The notes beneath the pieces were generated by a model. It was not told where the DNA came from and ran no database searches. It saw only the letters and a list, made by a program, of their open reading frames with translations. From Pectobacterium brasiliense (lineage in GTDB: Bacteria > Pseudomonadota > Gammaproteobacteria > Enterobacterales > Enterobacteriaceae), in NCBI RefSeq assembly GCF_013449685.1, contig NZ_JACDSF010000050.1:20632-84631 (forward strand): DNA of 64,000 nucleotides, given 5' to 3'. How positions within the stretch are numbered: position 1 is the stretch's first letter; each line of letters opens with the position of its first letter. Shown piece after piece: positions 51,244 through 60,056 of this stretch. Made by a program: the position numbers and the translations under genes.

Positions 51244-53706
51244 TTATTTTTCAGCAGGCTTAATCAACGCCAGAATCGTGCCCAACTGCTCACGCTGTTC
51301 ATCACTGACTTCGCGCGCAGCGGAATAGCCCGCATTTTGGATGATCATCTCATTCAGACCCACCAGCCAGTCATAGATATAAAACGCGGTATTGTTGGTC
51401 GGCGTGAGCGACAACTTGGTTAAGCGCTGTGAAGCACCAAAGCTGACGGCCTGCTTTTCGGGTTTAGCGAAAATCTTATGACCACGATTGATGCGGCTGG
51501 CAGGGCGTAAGGATTCATCGAGCTGCTGGAAGCCGAGCCAGGCAACGAAGTCACCGAGAATGGTCAGCACGCGTGAAACCTGACGGTCAGCTTTATTCTC
51601 GCGGTTGATGCCCAACTGCTCGCCGTCGACCAGCATATCGACCAGCGCCTCTTCTATCCGCAAACGGATACTGCCGGTAATCAATTCTTCAACCAGCATT
51701 TCGATCGTCGCTTTCGGCACGTTCAGCAAATCGAGAAGCGGGGCATTTTCCGGCAGGCCACGTAGATAGTTAATCCAGTAACGATAAACACTGTGCGCGT
51801 AGTCTGCCTCATAGCCGTGATCGATTGTCAAAATCGGCGGTGCTGGCTGATCGATAGCGATCGGTTCATCAGCAAATAGATCGATTTCGATCCCGACACC
51901 AAACGGATCGCTATGCGCTGATGGGGCGGAAAGGTCTTCGGCATCAGCGTGGAAGCCGCCATAGCTTGCCCCTTTCTGTTGCAGGTACAGACGGCGCAGT
52001 TCATCACGCGAAGGCAGCAACCGTTCCAGCAGTTCACCATGCACGCCGGTGCGGGTCTGGAGCGATTTGAGCAAGGTCTCTGCGATGCGCTGTTTTTCCG
52101 CCGGATCGTCAACATCAACGGGCAGATACCAATTACCCAGCAGGTTATCGCTGAGTTCTCGTTGGAGCTCGCTAAGCTGTTCGCTGATGCGTCCCAGTTT
52201 TACATCCCGGTGAACTTCCGCGCCCAGCCACGTTGCCATCCGCGCCACGCCGCGTTTATCCATTGCCAGCATCGTTCCCCAGGCATCGCCCGGATTACCG
52301 ACATAGCGCTGTACCGCAGCATCATAGTTTTGCCCGTGCGTAATACGGCGATCGTGGCGAGTGACCGCCCAAATCAGCCCCGGCTTACGGTGGCTACGAA
52401 CCTGTGCGTTTTCGCCTTGCGTCTGTTTCACCCAGTAGTCCAGCGCCTTACCGACCACTTTAACGTCAGCGCGGTTACCCGCGGCGCTGCATACCATCAG
52501 TACGTTCATTTCCTGATTATCGGTATAGCGCTCCAGCAGATAGGCACGTTTCGCTCGCAATAGCGTGTGTGCCAGTGGATGCTGTGTGGTTTGCTGTCTT
52601 GCTGGTGGCTCGTTCCGCGTCTCGCGGATCTCACCAAAGCCGGGGAAATCCAGCACATCAACTTGCTCGAACAGCGCTTCTTTAGGCGGCAAATGCAGTG
52701 GGATAAGCAGCTCCGCCGTCAGCATCGTCAACTCAGCCAGCGAAAGCTCTGTCGTTTTCCCTGCGCGGCCATTCTGAACCGGCCGCACTAGCACGCCGGG
52801 ATCGTCAGCACTGTGCAAGCGTTCCAGCGCAGAACCGTCGATCAGGCCATCTGCCGGATTTAACTCATCATCCACCAGTATCCGCAGCGGCGCTAACAGC
52901 TTGCGCGTACCGGACAGGTGTTGCAGCGTGTGGCTGAAATGACGATATGCGGTAGTCAGTGAATTCAGCTCGCCCCACAGTACGGAGAATAGCTGGGCGC
53001 GATCGTCAACGGTGAGGTAAGGCGCTAATTCAATCGCAACCGGCCAGAAGTGGGCTTCCAGCTGTTTTTGCCGTTTAACATCGTGCCGCGCGAGATAATC
53101 CCAGAGTTCAACGACTTCATCGCGGCTCATTCCCTCAACGGGTTCTGGCTGACGATGCATCAACAGCGTTTTAATGTGTTCGGCAATATGGCGCTCGTCC
53201 AGTTCTTCAAACGTGGTCTCTTGATTGAGATCGTTTAAAAACGCGTTGGCCATGATCTTACCGATATCCAGTTCGCTGAGCAGTTGCAGCTGAACGGGAA
53301 ACGATTTGTTCTTCACGCCTGACTGTCGGCTAAAGCGCGTGACGAGCGCGGTTGCTCGGTCGGACGGATTAATGTTATCGATAAAATCCAGCTGTTGCCC
53401 TTCAAAAGCGGTTTCCAGCTTACCGTTTTCGCCCCCAGCCAACGACGCGATCAGGTAAGATTTTCCCGCCTGAGACAGACCAAAAAAGCCGATGGCGATC
53501 TCTTTCTGTGCCACGTCGGACAGGTGTTGCGCTTTATTGTGACTACGGCGTAGTTTGACGATCAGACGGTCGGCTTCGATATCCAGACGTGGTGCGTTCT
53601 GGCGTGTGCTTTCAACCCAGTCGATGGCCTGTTCAACACCTTGCGCGACAGCCTGTAACTGGCCGTGAAGTCGAGTAGAGAGCTGTTTGGGCGTTAATCG
53701 TTTCAT
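51244..53706 (-). CDS. srfC: SrfC-like dynamin-type GTPase, putative virulence factor
   Basis: This 820-residue protein is predicted to be a large GTPase: G1 GLSQAGKS (residues 76-83), G3 DFPG at 353-356 (VLDFPGFGE) and a G4-like TRHD (AVTRHD). The long stretch between G1 and G3 is unusual for a GTPase, as if a helical insert sits there. It belongs to the SrfC family, first named as an SsrB-regulated factor in Salmonella; the biochemical role is unknown. Its ATG overlaps the srfB stop by 4 bases (ATGA), so expression is coupled. Confidence 0.88.
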   Translation of the reverse strand: MKRLTPKQLSTRLHGQLQAVAQGVEQAIDWVESTRQNAPRLDIEADRLIVKLRRSHNKAQHLSDVAQKEIAIGFFGLSQAGKSYLIASLAGGENGKLETAFEGQQLDFIDNINPSDRATALVTRFSRQSGVKNKSFPVQLQLLSELDIGKIMANAFLNDLNQETTFEELDERHIAEHIKTLLMHRQPEPVEGMSRDEVVELWDYLARHDVKRQKQLEAHFWPVAIELAPYLTVDDRAQLFSVLWGELNSLTTAYRHFSHTLQHLSGTRKLLAPLRILVDDELNPADGLIDGSALERLHSADDPGVLVRPVQNGRAGKTTELSLAELTMLTAELLIPLHLPPKEALFEQVDVLDFPGFGEIRETRNEPPARQQTTQHPLAHTLLRAKRAYLLERYTDNQEMNVLMVCSAAGNRADVKVVGKALDYWVKQTQGENAQVRSHRKPGLIWAVTRHDRRITHGQNYDAAVQRYVGNPGDAWGTMLAMDKRGVARMATWLGAEVHRDVKLGRISEQLSELQRELSDNLLGNWYLPVDVDDPAEKQRIAETLLKSLQTRTGVHGELLERLLPSRDELRRLYLQQKGASYGGFHADAEDLSAPSAHSDPFGVGIEIDLFADEPIAIDQPAPPILTIDHGYEADYAHSVYRYWINYLRGLPENAPLLDLLNVPKATIEMLVEELITGSIRLRIEEALVDMLVDGEQLGINRENKADRQVSRVLTILGDFVAWLGFQQLDESLRPASRINRGHKIFAKPEKQAVSFGASQRLTKLSLTPTNNTAFYIYDWLVGLNEMIIQNAGYSAAREVSDEQREQLGTILALIKPAEK

Positions 53707-56690
53707 TTTTTAAATACACTCCCACTATCGATCCAATAATGGGTCGCACCTAAGCCGTTCGCGGATAATGTGTTCAATTTGAGTCGTAAATGTTGTGGTG
53801 GAACGCGGGTACCGTCTTCCAGCACCGCATCGGCAATCTCAAAGCGTTCGGGGCTATCTTGATCGTCGCCTTTCGTTACGGCCAGTCGGACACGCAGCTT
53901 ACTGTCGCCGACGACCTTACGCGCTAAATCCTGATCGACGATTGAGAGCATATAAAGTGAGGACGCAGGCCAGCGCTCGTTGTCCAACTGGCGGAAACCG
54001 AGGCAGAGTGAGCCACGCACCTGGAAACTGAGTTTCGGGTCAAGCTCGAAATCCGGCGCATCCAGATCGATATCGCTGTAGTAAACGTTATCCAGCGTCA
54101 GCGCGTTGCTGCTGTCCATCATGCCGAGGTAGCGCACGGTAGAATAAGGCTGGAAATCACCGACCTTAAAATAAAAGCCCGGTAAGCGGAGATCGAGCGC
54201 CAGCAGGCACAGCATTGCGCCGACGGCGGCGGTGGATTTCGGGTTATCGATGCGCCCACGTTTGTTAAACGGATACCAGTCATTGGTGTGATAGCCATCC
54301 AGCGACAGCATCCGATTAATCGGCAGCGGCTGCAGGTGGCGGAACAGTGCCTGAATTCCTGGAAAACGCGAAGGGCGACCGGTCAGCAGCAGCACATCGC
54401 ATGAATACAGCGACACCACTTCAGACATCAGGCGCAGATTCTGCGTGATGTTCATCTTGTTAGACAGGAATTCGCCGTGCAGTTTGCTCAGTTTGAGAAT
54501 CAGCGGCACCTGCAAAATATCGAAGACCTTGTCACTGACTGGCAGTTCGCGTTGCACTTCTGTATTGATGTATTCCAGCACTTTTTCCGTTGGTGCCTGT
54601 TCCAGCAATTCGCCGAAGATGGATTCGATCTCGGCGCTGGTGTCCAGCGGATCAAAGCGCTCATAGGCTTCCAAAATCGCGCGGCCGATCGGGATGAAGA
54701 CCTGCAACGTCACCTGTTGGCGCAGCGTGAGCTGTGCGTCCATACGGCCTTCATTGCCAAACAGTTTCGCCATCAGCGCATCTGGGCTGGCCATTCCGGC
54801 AGTTTTCAGCGCAGCCTGTAGCGCGGGGAGGATGTAAAGTTGAATCACATCGAGCAGAATATCGTCGCCAGCGACCTTAAAGCCTTCACGGAACAGCAGG
54901 CGGGGAATGATTTTAACGTTGTTACCGACGCCGTCATCGAGCAGATATTGCGTAATGGCGAGGTCGGTGGTGCCGCCGCCGATGTCGATTGAGGCAATGC
55001 GCAGCGTTTTTCCCGCGGGTTCGCCCTCATCAAGCTCCTTATCAGGGCGCGCCATACTGGCGAAGAAATCTTCCGCACGGCCGCCAAAGTTCACCTGCGC
55101 TTCGTTATACAGATAAACCATCTGTCCGCAGGTGGCTTCGTCCCACTCGATTTGCACGTCAGGCACCGGAACCCGGCTCTGCTGCTTGTCGGCTGGCGTG
55201 GTGAAATCCTCGTCCATCGGATGCCAGTCCATCGCTTTCCAGACCAGCGCGATCGCTTCATGCATACGGCGACGGAAAATTTCACGCTCGGGTTTCGGCA
55301 TCGCGGAAGGCAGCGTCAGAATAATATTTCGCAACTGGCGCGGCGCGCTGCTGTGGATCATTTTCAAACGCTGAGCGGCGCTGTTCATCTGCATCAGCGC
55401 CTGTGCCAGCAATTCGGAGAGCATGAATGTCATGATCGAACTGCGGCTGTAGTGCGGTGAAAACACCGGTAAACGTTCTTCCAGCGGCTGATTGTAGAGC
55501 GGCTGACCTTCATCATTCAGCATGATGGTCAACGGCATGGCTGTCGCTAACGGTTCGGTCTGCGAATGCGCGTCGGTCTGGCTGAAACGCCAGCCTGGTG
55601 CATAGCTTTCTTCGTCCCACAGGTAGCGGCGCGGGCTGGAAATACCGCTCGATCCTTCCGTTCCCTGACGCAGCAGCGCCATGTGGCTGGCTTCGCGTCC
55701 AACACGGGTGATCGACGGCCAAATGAAGGCGTCATCACGGCCGCTTTCTACTGAGAAATTGTCTTTGCCGAACTTCGCCTGTGAAAACTCAACGCGGCTC
55801 TCGAACAGTTCGTTGTACAGATAATGTGGCTCACTCAGATCGCGCAATTGCAGCTCATAGGTCTGCTTCAGACCGTTGCTTTCGTCTGTATGATCTTCGA
55901 CCAGAATGCCGCAGGTGTGTGAGTTACCGACGTCCAAAATCAGGTCAACGTTGACCGCCGGTTCCTGCAGCGTGCTGGTATTGATACGGATTTCCGGTAT
56001 TTCGAGCTGATTTCCCAGCATATCTAACACATTCAGGTAATGTGCCTGATATTCAAACCCTCTGAGCGCCACTTTCACATCGTGGCTGTCGCGGTTTTCC
56101 AACACTTTAACCCGCTGAGTAAAGACTTCGCGCAGCCAGCCGTCGACCCAGGTTTCATCAAGAAATTCACCCAGTTCGTCGCTGTGATAAGCCAGTGCGA
56201 AACTCCCGCCGGTTTTAATGTCATTGGCATTAGGTGCCAGCGACTCGTATTCGTGACCTTCCGGGTAAGTTTTGGTATCGAACGCCAGACAAATGCGGTG
56301 CGTATTGCCGTCCTGGTCGGGCTTATCTAACGCAAGAATCTGCATTCGTGCCCAGTTATCCGGCCCGCCCATGAAGGTGCGCGGTGGATTAAAGCGGAAG
56401 AAGGGCAGCGGCAGCCAGATGTTCTCTAGCAGCTTCAGCGATTGCTCAAGCGAAATACTCAGCTCAGGCTTCACTACCTCCGGCGGCATCCCCGTGGCAG
56501 AAGGCAGCAGGAATTTGTCCGAGTGTTCATCGTACAGCAGGTGCAGCAGAGGGCCGTTGGCACTTTTACGCACATAGCGGTTAGGTTGTTCAGCCGAAAA
56601 CTGCGGCTTTAAGGCAAAATCCAAAAACTGAATTCCGCTGTCCTGAATCAACGTAATGCGTTGTTTATAATCGGTAATCGTCGCCAGCAT
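53703..56690 (-). CDS. srfB: SrfB-like actin/Hsp70-fold protein, putative virulence factor
   Basis: This 995-residue protein is of the SrfB family. Two phosphate-binding motifs of the actin/Hsp70/sugar-kinase fold are visible: DLILDVGNSHTCG (about residue 255) and SIDIGGGTTDLAI (about residue 570), with a later VLLLTGRPSRFPGIQALF resembling the adenosine motif. It probably binds ATP in the cytoplasm. It lies between srfA and srfC: 2 bases after srfA and overlapping srfC, a tight operon. Confidence 0.88.
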   Translation of the reverse strand: MLATITDYKQRITLIQDSGIQFLDFALKPQFSAEQPNRYVRKSANGPLLHLLYDEHSDKFLLPSATGMPPEVVKPELSISLEQSLKLLENIWLPLPFFRFNPPRTFMGGPDNWARMQILALDKPDQDGNTHRICLAFDTKTYPEGHEYESLAPNANDIKTGGSFALAYHSDELGEFLDETWVDGWLREVFTQRVKVLENRDSHDVKVALRGFEYQAHYLNVLDMLGNQLEIPEIRINTSTLQEPAVNVDLILDVGNSHTCGILVEDHTDESNGLKQTYELQLRDLSEPHYLYNELFESRVEFSQAKFGKDNFSVESGRDDAFIWPSITRVGREASHMALLRQGTEGSSGISSPRRYLWDEESYAPGWRFSQTDAHSQTEPLATAMPLTIMLNDEGQPLYNQPLEERLPVFSPHYSRSSIMTFMLSELLAQALMQMNSAAQRLKMIHSSAPRQLRNIILTLPSAMPKPEREIFRRRMHEAIALVWKAMDWHPMDEDFTTPADKQQSRVPVPDVQIEWDEATCGQMVYLYNEAQVNFGGRAEDFFASMARPDKELDEGEPAGKTLRIASIDIGGGTTDLAITQYLLDDGVGNNVKIIPRLLFREGFKVAGDDILLDVIQLYILPALQAALKTAGMASPDALMAKLFGNEGRMDAQLTLRQQVTLQVFIPIGRAILEAYERFDPLDTSAEIESIFGELLEQAPTEKVLEYINTEVQRELPVSDKVFDILQVPLILKLSKLHGEFLSNKMNITQNLRLMSEVVSLYSCDVLLLTGRPSRFPGIQALFRHLQPLPINRMLSLDGYHTNDWYPFNKRGRIDNPKSTAAVGAMLCLLALDLRLPGFYFKVGDFQPYSTVRYLGMMDSSNALTLDNVYYSDIDLDAPDFELDPKLSFQVRGSLCLGFRQLDNERWPASSLYMLSIVDQDLARKVVGDSKLRVRLAVTKGDDQDSPERFEIADAVLEDGTRVPPQHLRLKLNTLSANGLGATHYWIDSGSVFKK

Positions 56691-56692
56691 GA

Positions 56693-58090
56693 TTATTTAC
56701 TCTCGCGCTTTATCGTCATCGGGAAAACGGTGTCTGTGTCGTAACGACCGATACACTCCGCCGCAGCGCCGGAAGCGCCTTGTTTACAGACCAGTTCTGG
56801 CATTTGGAAACGAGAATTATCGGAACAGCGGGCACCGGAACGGCTGTTGATAATCAGATTGCCAGAGCTCATTAATCCGGCCTCAACGTTAGCGCGACAC
56901 GTGACACCGTCACCATGAGTGATACGTGCCGTGCCTTTTCCATTTTGAATCTGGTAGCGCAGGCTAGGCGGCCTGCCGGTAATCGGCGCTTTGCCATCAA
57001 CAATGACGCGCCAGTTACCGTTCAGGAATTTGATGGAGCCGATTTTCACCTCGTCGGCTGGCATGACGAGATCATCTTTGCCCGCAGGAATCGCTGGCAC
57101 TTGCTCAACAGCGGGCTCAGCCAGCGGCTCAACAGGCTCTTTTGGTTCCGTGACCGCAGGCGCTTCTGCTACAGGTGCAGCAACAACTGGTGTCGTAGCG
57201 ACGGATGGCTCAGTGGCTTTCACGACCTCTTTTTCTGCGACAGGTGGAACAGATGTGCTTTCTTGCTGCGGCGCAGGTTCAGCCGGAGTAGAAGATGGCA
57301 GGGCGCGTTTTTCTGGCTTGACCGTTGCGGCTAAATCGGATGCTGGTTTGTCGTCTTGTCCTGACACGCAGCCACGTATTTGCAATGACAAAATCGCTAA
57401 CAGCGCGGCGGCAGGTAACAGCCACCACAGGCGGAAAAACGGCTGGCGAGCGGGTACCGCCGCGGCGACGGCTGGCGCGGGCTCGATAGGTTCTGGTTGG
57501 CTGACCGGCTGTGGCTCAGGTTTAGGCTCGGAAACGGGTTCAATCAGCGGCAGTGTTGGTGTGCTTGCTGCGGAGATGGGTGCAACAAAAAGCGGGTCCG
57601 CTTCCTTGATGACAGGTCGCAGGCAGTCCAATGCATCAAGACGGGATTTCTTATCAAGATTGACGAAGCCCCAGAACGTTAAGACGGGTTTGCCATCAAC
57701 CAAATAGACGTGGTTCGCGCCAGGGAACTGTATCGCTTTTGCCAGCAGGACACCAAAAAGTTTCTGCCCTGCTTTTTCTGCATTTTGCGCACGCTGGCTG
57801 ATGTCGGCCACCGCAGCTTGATAAGTTTCCAGTAACGCCAGCGCCTTTTCTCGTTCTTCTTCACTCGCGGCAATCCAGGAGGTGACTTTACCGTCAACCG
57901 GCGAATACCAGTCAATGCGGTCGCCATGCTCGTTGGGTTGGGGAATCGCCAGGCAATCGGCAATCTGCTGTTGTTTTCTGAGACGTAACGTTTCCCGCAA
58001 TTGAAGTGCTGATGCGTAAACTGGCTGCCCGTTCTCACCCAACGCCAGAAAATCATCCAAACTTCCACTACGTAAAAATAATTTTGCCAC
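56693..58090 (-). CDS. srfA: SrfA-like membrane protein, putative virulence factor
   Basis: This 465-residue protein has a cytoplasmic N-terminal part, a Pro/Glu-rich linker (about residues 185-215), one membrane segment at about 219-238 (FRLWWLLPAAALLAILSL), a second long Pro/Ala/Glu-rich linker and a C-terminal domain with four cysteines (TCRAN, ARCSD, LVCKQ, AECIG) probably in the periplasm. The layout suggests it spans the envelope with the ATPase-like SrfB and GTPase-like SrfC on the inside. It is first in the operon. Confidence 0.8.
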   Translation of the reverse strand: MAKLFLRSGSLDDFLALGENGQPVYASALQLRETLRLRKQQQIADCLAIPQPNEHGDRIDWYSPVDGKVTSWIAASEEEREKALALLETYQAAVADISQRAQNAEKAGQKLFGVLLAKAIQFPGANHVYLVDGKPVLTFWGFVNLDKKSRLDALDCLRPVIKEADPLFVAPISAASTPTLPLIEPVSEPKPEPQPVSQPEPIEPAPAVAAAVPARQPFFRLWWLLPAAALLAILSLQIRGCVSGQDDKPASDLAATVKPEKRALPSSTPAEPAPQQESTSVPPVAEKEVVKATEPSVATTPVVAAPVAEAPAVTEPKEPVEPLAEPAVEQVPAIPAGKDDLVMPADEVKIGSIKFLNGNWRVIVDGKAPITGRPPSLRYQIQNGKGTARITHGDGVTCRANVEAGLMSSGNLIINSRSGARCSDNSRFQMPELVCKQGASGAAAECIGRYDTDTVFPMTIKRESK

Positions 58091-58255
58091 GCAAAAGAGA
58101 CCTTTTGTAATGATGCCTAAAGCAGAAAATAGAGTGTAATCTGCGACAGGGTATACTGTAGTGCGAATGATGGCGAATCAAACGCTTAAAGAAGTGATAA
58201 AACTAACAAATATTTGAGCAATAGAAAAAGTGGGAAACGGGAAGTAGCAGGGTGA

Positions 58256-58492
58256 CAGCAGGAGTTAGGCGAAGAAGGGTATAAACCTGAGTCGATCGAT
58301 ACCATGGCGGATGTGTCGCTGGATAAAGTCGATGGCGGGCTCGCCATCACCAAAATTTCACTGCACAGTACGGTGAAATTGCTGGGTGTTGATGAAGCGA
58401 CGTTTGATAGCATCATCCAAAAAGCGAAGACGGGCTGCCCAGTGTCCAACGTGCTCAAGGTGGAGATTACGCTGGCCTATCAGTTGAATTAA
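58256..58492 (+). pseudogene. C-terminal half of an OsmC-family peroxidase
   Basis: A frame open from just after TGA 58253-58255 to TAA 58490-58492 reads QELGEEGYKPESIDTMADVS, LDKVDGGLAITKISLHSTV and KLLGVDEATFDSIIQKAK, then TGCPVSNVL. This is the second half of an OsmC-type peroxiredoxin, including the second catalytic Cys in AKTGCPVS. The first half, with the other catalytic Cys, is missing, so a thiol peroxidase would not work. The break lies about 165 bases upstream of the srfA start, on the opposite strand. Confidence 0.85.
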
Positions 58493-58785
58493 GTGCGCGA
58501 ATAGTTGGACTAAGAACAAACTGCTGAGTCAGGCTGTTCCGATAAAAAGGCTTATCGGCGTCGTGTCGGTAAGTTTTTTTACATTTGCACAATTAAAAAC
58601 AACGAAACGATTAAAAATAATTTAACATCTTTACGATAATAACCATAAAATTAGCATTGTCATCGCTGCGTGATACGGGCTATGGCGTAGGACGCAATAT
58701 AACAAGAGCAATATTGGGCTGGCCGGTTTGTGGTGGTCAGGTTATCTGAGTATGTCGTGCTGTGGAACACAAGCGAGAGTTCAAG

Positions 58786-59181
58786 ATGAATAAAATGACC
58801 AAGATCTGTTTTTCTGTGCTGTTGGCCGGTAGTTTGCTGACCCCCGTTTTGGCAAACGCCACCACGTCGGAAGACATGCGGGGTATGCAGAAAAGTTATA
58901 CCGCCGCGACTAAAGCGGACGATGCCGCTGCGCTGAAAACCGCGCTAAGCACATTCCGTGGGCACGTCGAGCACGCTAAAACGCAGGTGCCACCTGATTT
59001 CGCCAAACAGCCTGCCGATGGCCCAGACAGAAAAGCCTATGTTGAAGGTCTGGATAAGATTTTGCAAAAAGTGGACAGCGCACAGGCTCTGGCGGATGCC
59101 GGTAAACTGAGCGAAGCCAAAGCGGTATTAGCTGAAATCAACACATTGAAAGGCGAATACCACAGTAAATTGAGAGGCTAA
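58786..59181 (+). CDS. cybC: Cytochrome b562 (soluble periplasmic)
   Basis: This 131-residue secreted protein has a signal peptide (MTKICFSVLLAGSLLTPVLANA) and a four-helix bundle of about 108 residues. The haem axial ligands of the family are Met near the mature N-terminus (SEDMRGM) and His near the end (GEYHSKLRG), both present. Its physiological electron partner is unknown even in E. coli. It is a single gene with its own terminator. Confidence 0.88.
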   Translation: MNKMTKICFSVLLAGSLLTPVLANATTSEDMRGMQKSYTAATKADDAAALKTALSTFRGHVEHAKTQVPPDFAKQPADGPDRKAYVEGLDKILQKVDSAQALADAGKLSEAKAVLAEINTLKGEYHSKLRG

Positions 59182-59201
59182 GCCGCTTTTCGTTTACTAT
59201 A

Positions 59202-59238
59202 AAGCCGCCAGTGGGATCGCACTCACTGGCGGTTTTTT
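59202..59238 (+). terminator. Terminator of cybC
   Basis: CCGCCAGTG pairs with CACTGGCGG (loop of 10), followed by six T. It lies 21 bases after the cybC stop. Confidence 0.9.
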
Positions 59239-59398
59239 ATTATAAACGTTATGACCGTCAGAATTGCCAGCTAAGGGGAGCGCCGCTTCCGCTGTACTGG
59301 GTTTTCTTGGCGACACATCGCCATGCTGCCGGTATAAGTGATGTGATAAATCACGGTTGCGAGACTGGCCGTTAATCTGAACTGGGAAAGTGAACACA

Positions 59399-59887
59399 AT
59401 GGTAAATTTAACGGATATGGCTGAGGGGGATTACCCCGAATATCGCCAATTTTTTATTCTTGAATATGCTCAGGATCTACAAGAATCCCGGGGATATGAC
59501 GTGGAAAAGGCGAGAGCGATCGCCACGCAATCGATCGATATTGCGCTACCGCAGGGCGTTCACACGAGAGCTAATAAGTTATGGTGCATTTATTCCTCAG
59601 ATAATGCAGGCGTCATCATTGGTTACTTGTGGGTAGTTCTGAAAGAACACGCAGCTTGGGTTTCTGATTTTTGTCTTCTGCCTGCATGGCGGGGCCGTGG
59701 TTTTGGTAAAGCCTCGCTTGCCGCGATGGACATCGCGTTCACGGCATTAGGTATGGGTGAAATCGGGCTAAGGGTAGCCGCACATAATTCGGTAGCCAAG
59801 GCGTTATATGAAAAAAATGGCTTCCAAATCACCGGTTTTAACATGCACAAAAACCTGGAGCCGACCCCATCATCAGACCGCCATTAA
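59399..59887 (+). CDS. GNAT family N-acetyltransferase
   Basis: This 162-residue acetyltransferase has an acetyl-CoA motif CLLPAWRGRGFGKASLAAMD and a C-terminal LRVAAHNSVAKALYEKNGFQITGFNMHKNL, which is typical of a small-molecule or protein GNAT. No substrate can be read. The ATG at 59399 has GGAAAG 8 bases upstream; a GTG at 59390 is an alternative. It is a single gene with no functional link to its neighbours. Confidence 0.85.
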   Translation: MVNLTDMAEGDYPEYRQFFILEYAQDLQESRGYDVEKARAIATQSIDIALPQGVHTRANKLWCIYSSDNAGVIIGYLWVVLKEHAAWVSDFCLLPAWRGRGFGKASLAAMDIAFTALGMGEIGLRVAAHNSVAKALYEKNGFQITGFNMHKNLEPTPSSDRH

Positions 59888-60056
59888 CCAAGCGGAATAG
59901 GGTAAGTATACCTCAACGGCCACAGCCCCCTGATGCCACTCTCTTGTTCACATCTGTGTAACTAAAGTTCAAAAAAAAGACGCCGATAAACAAATAGTAG
60001 GCGCTCATTGCAACGGAATGTTGATTACGATAAGTATCAACTCTAGGGGAGCCATA

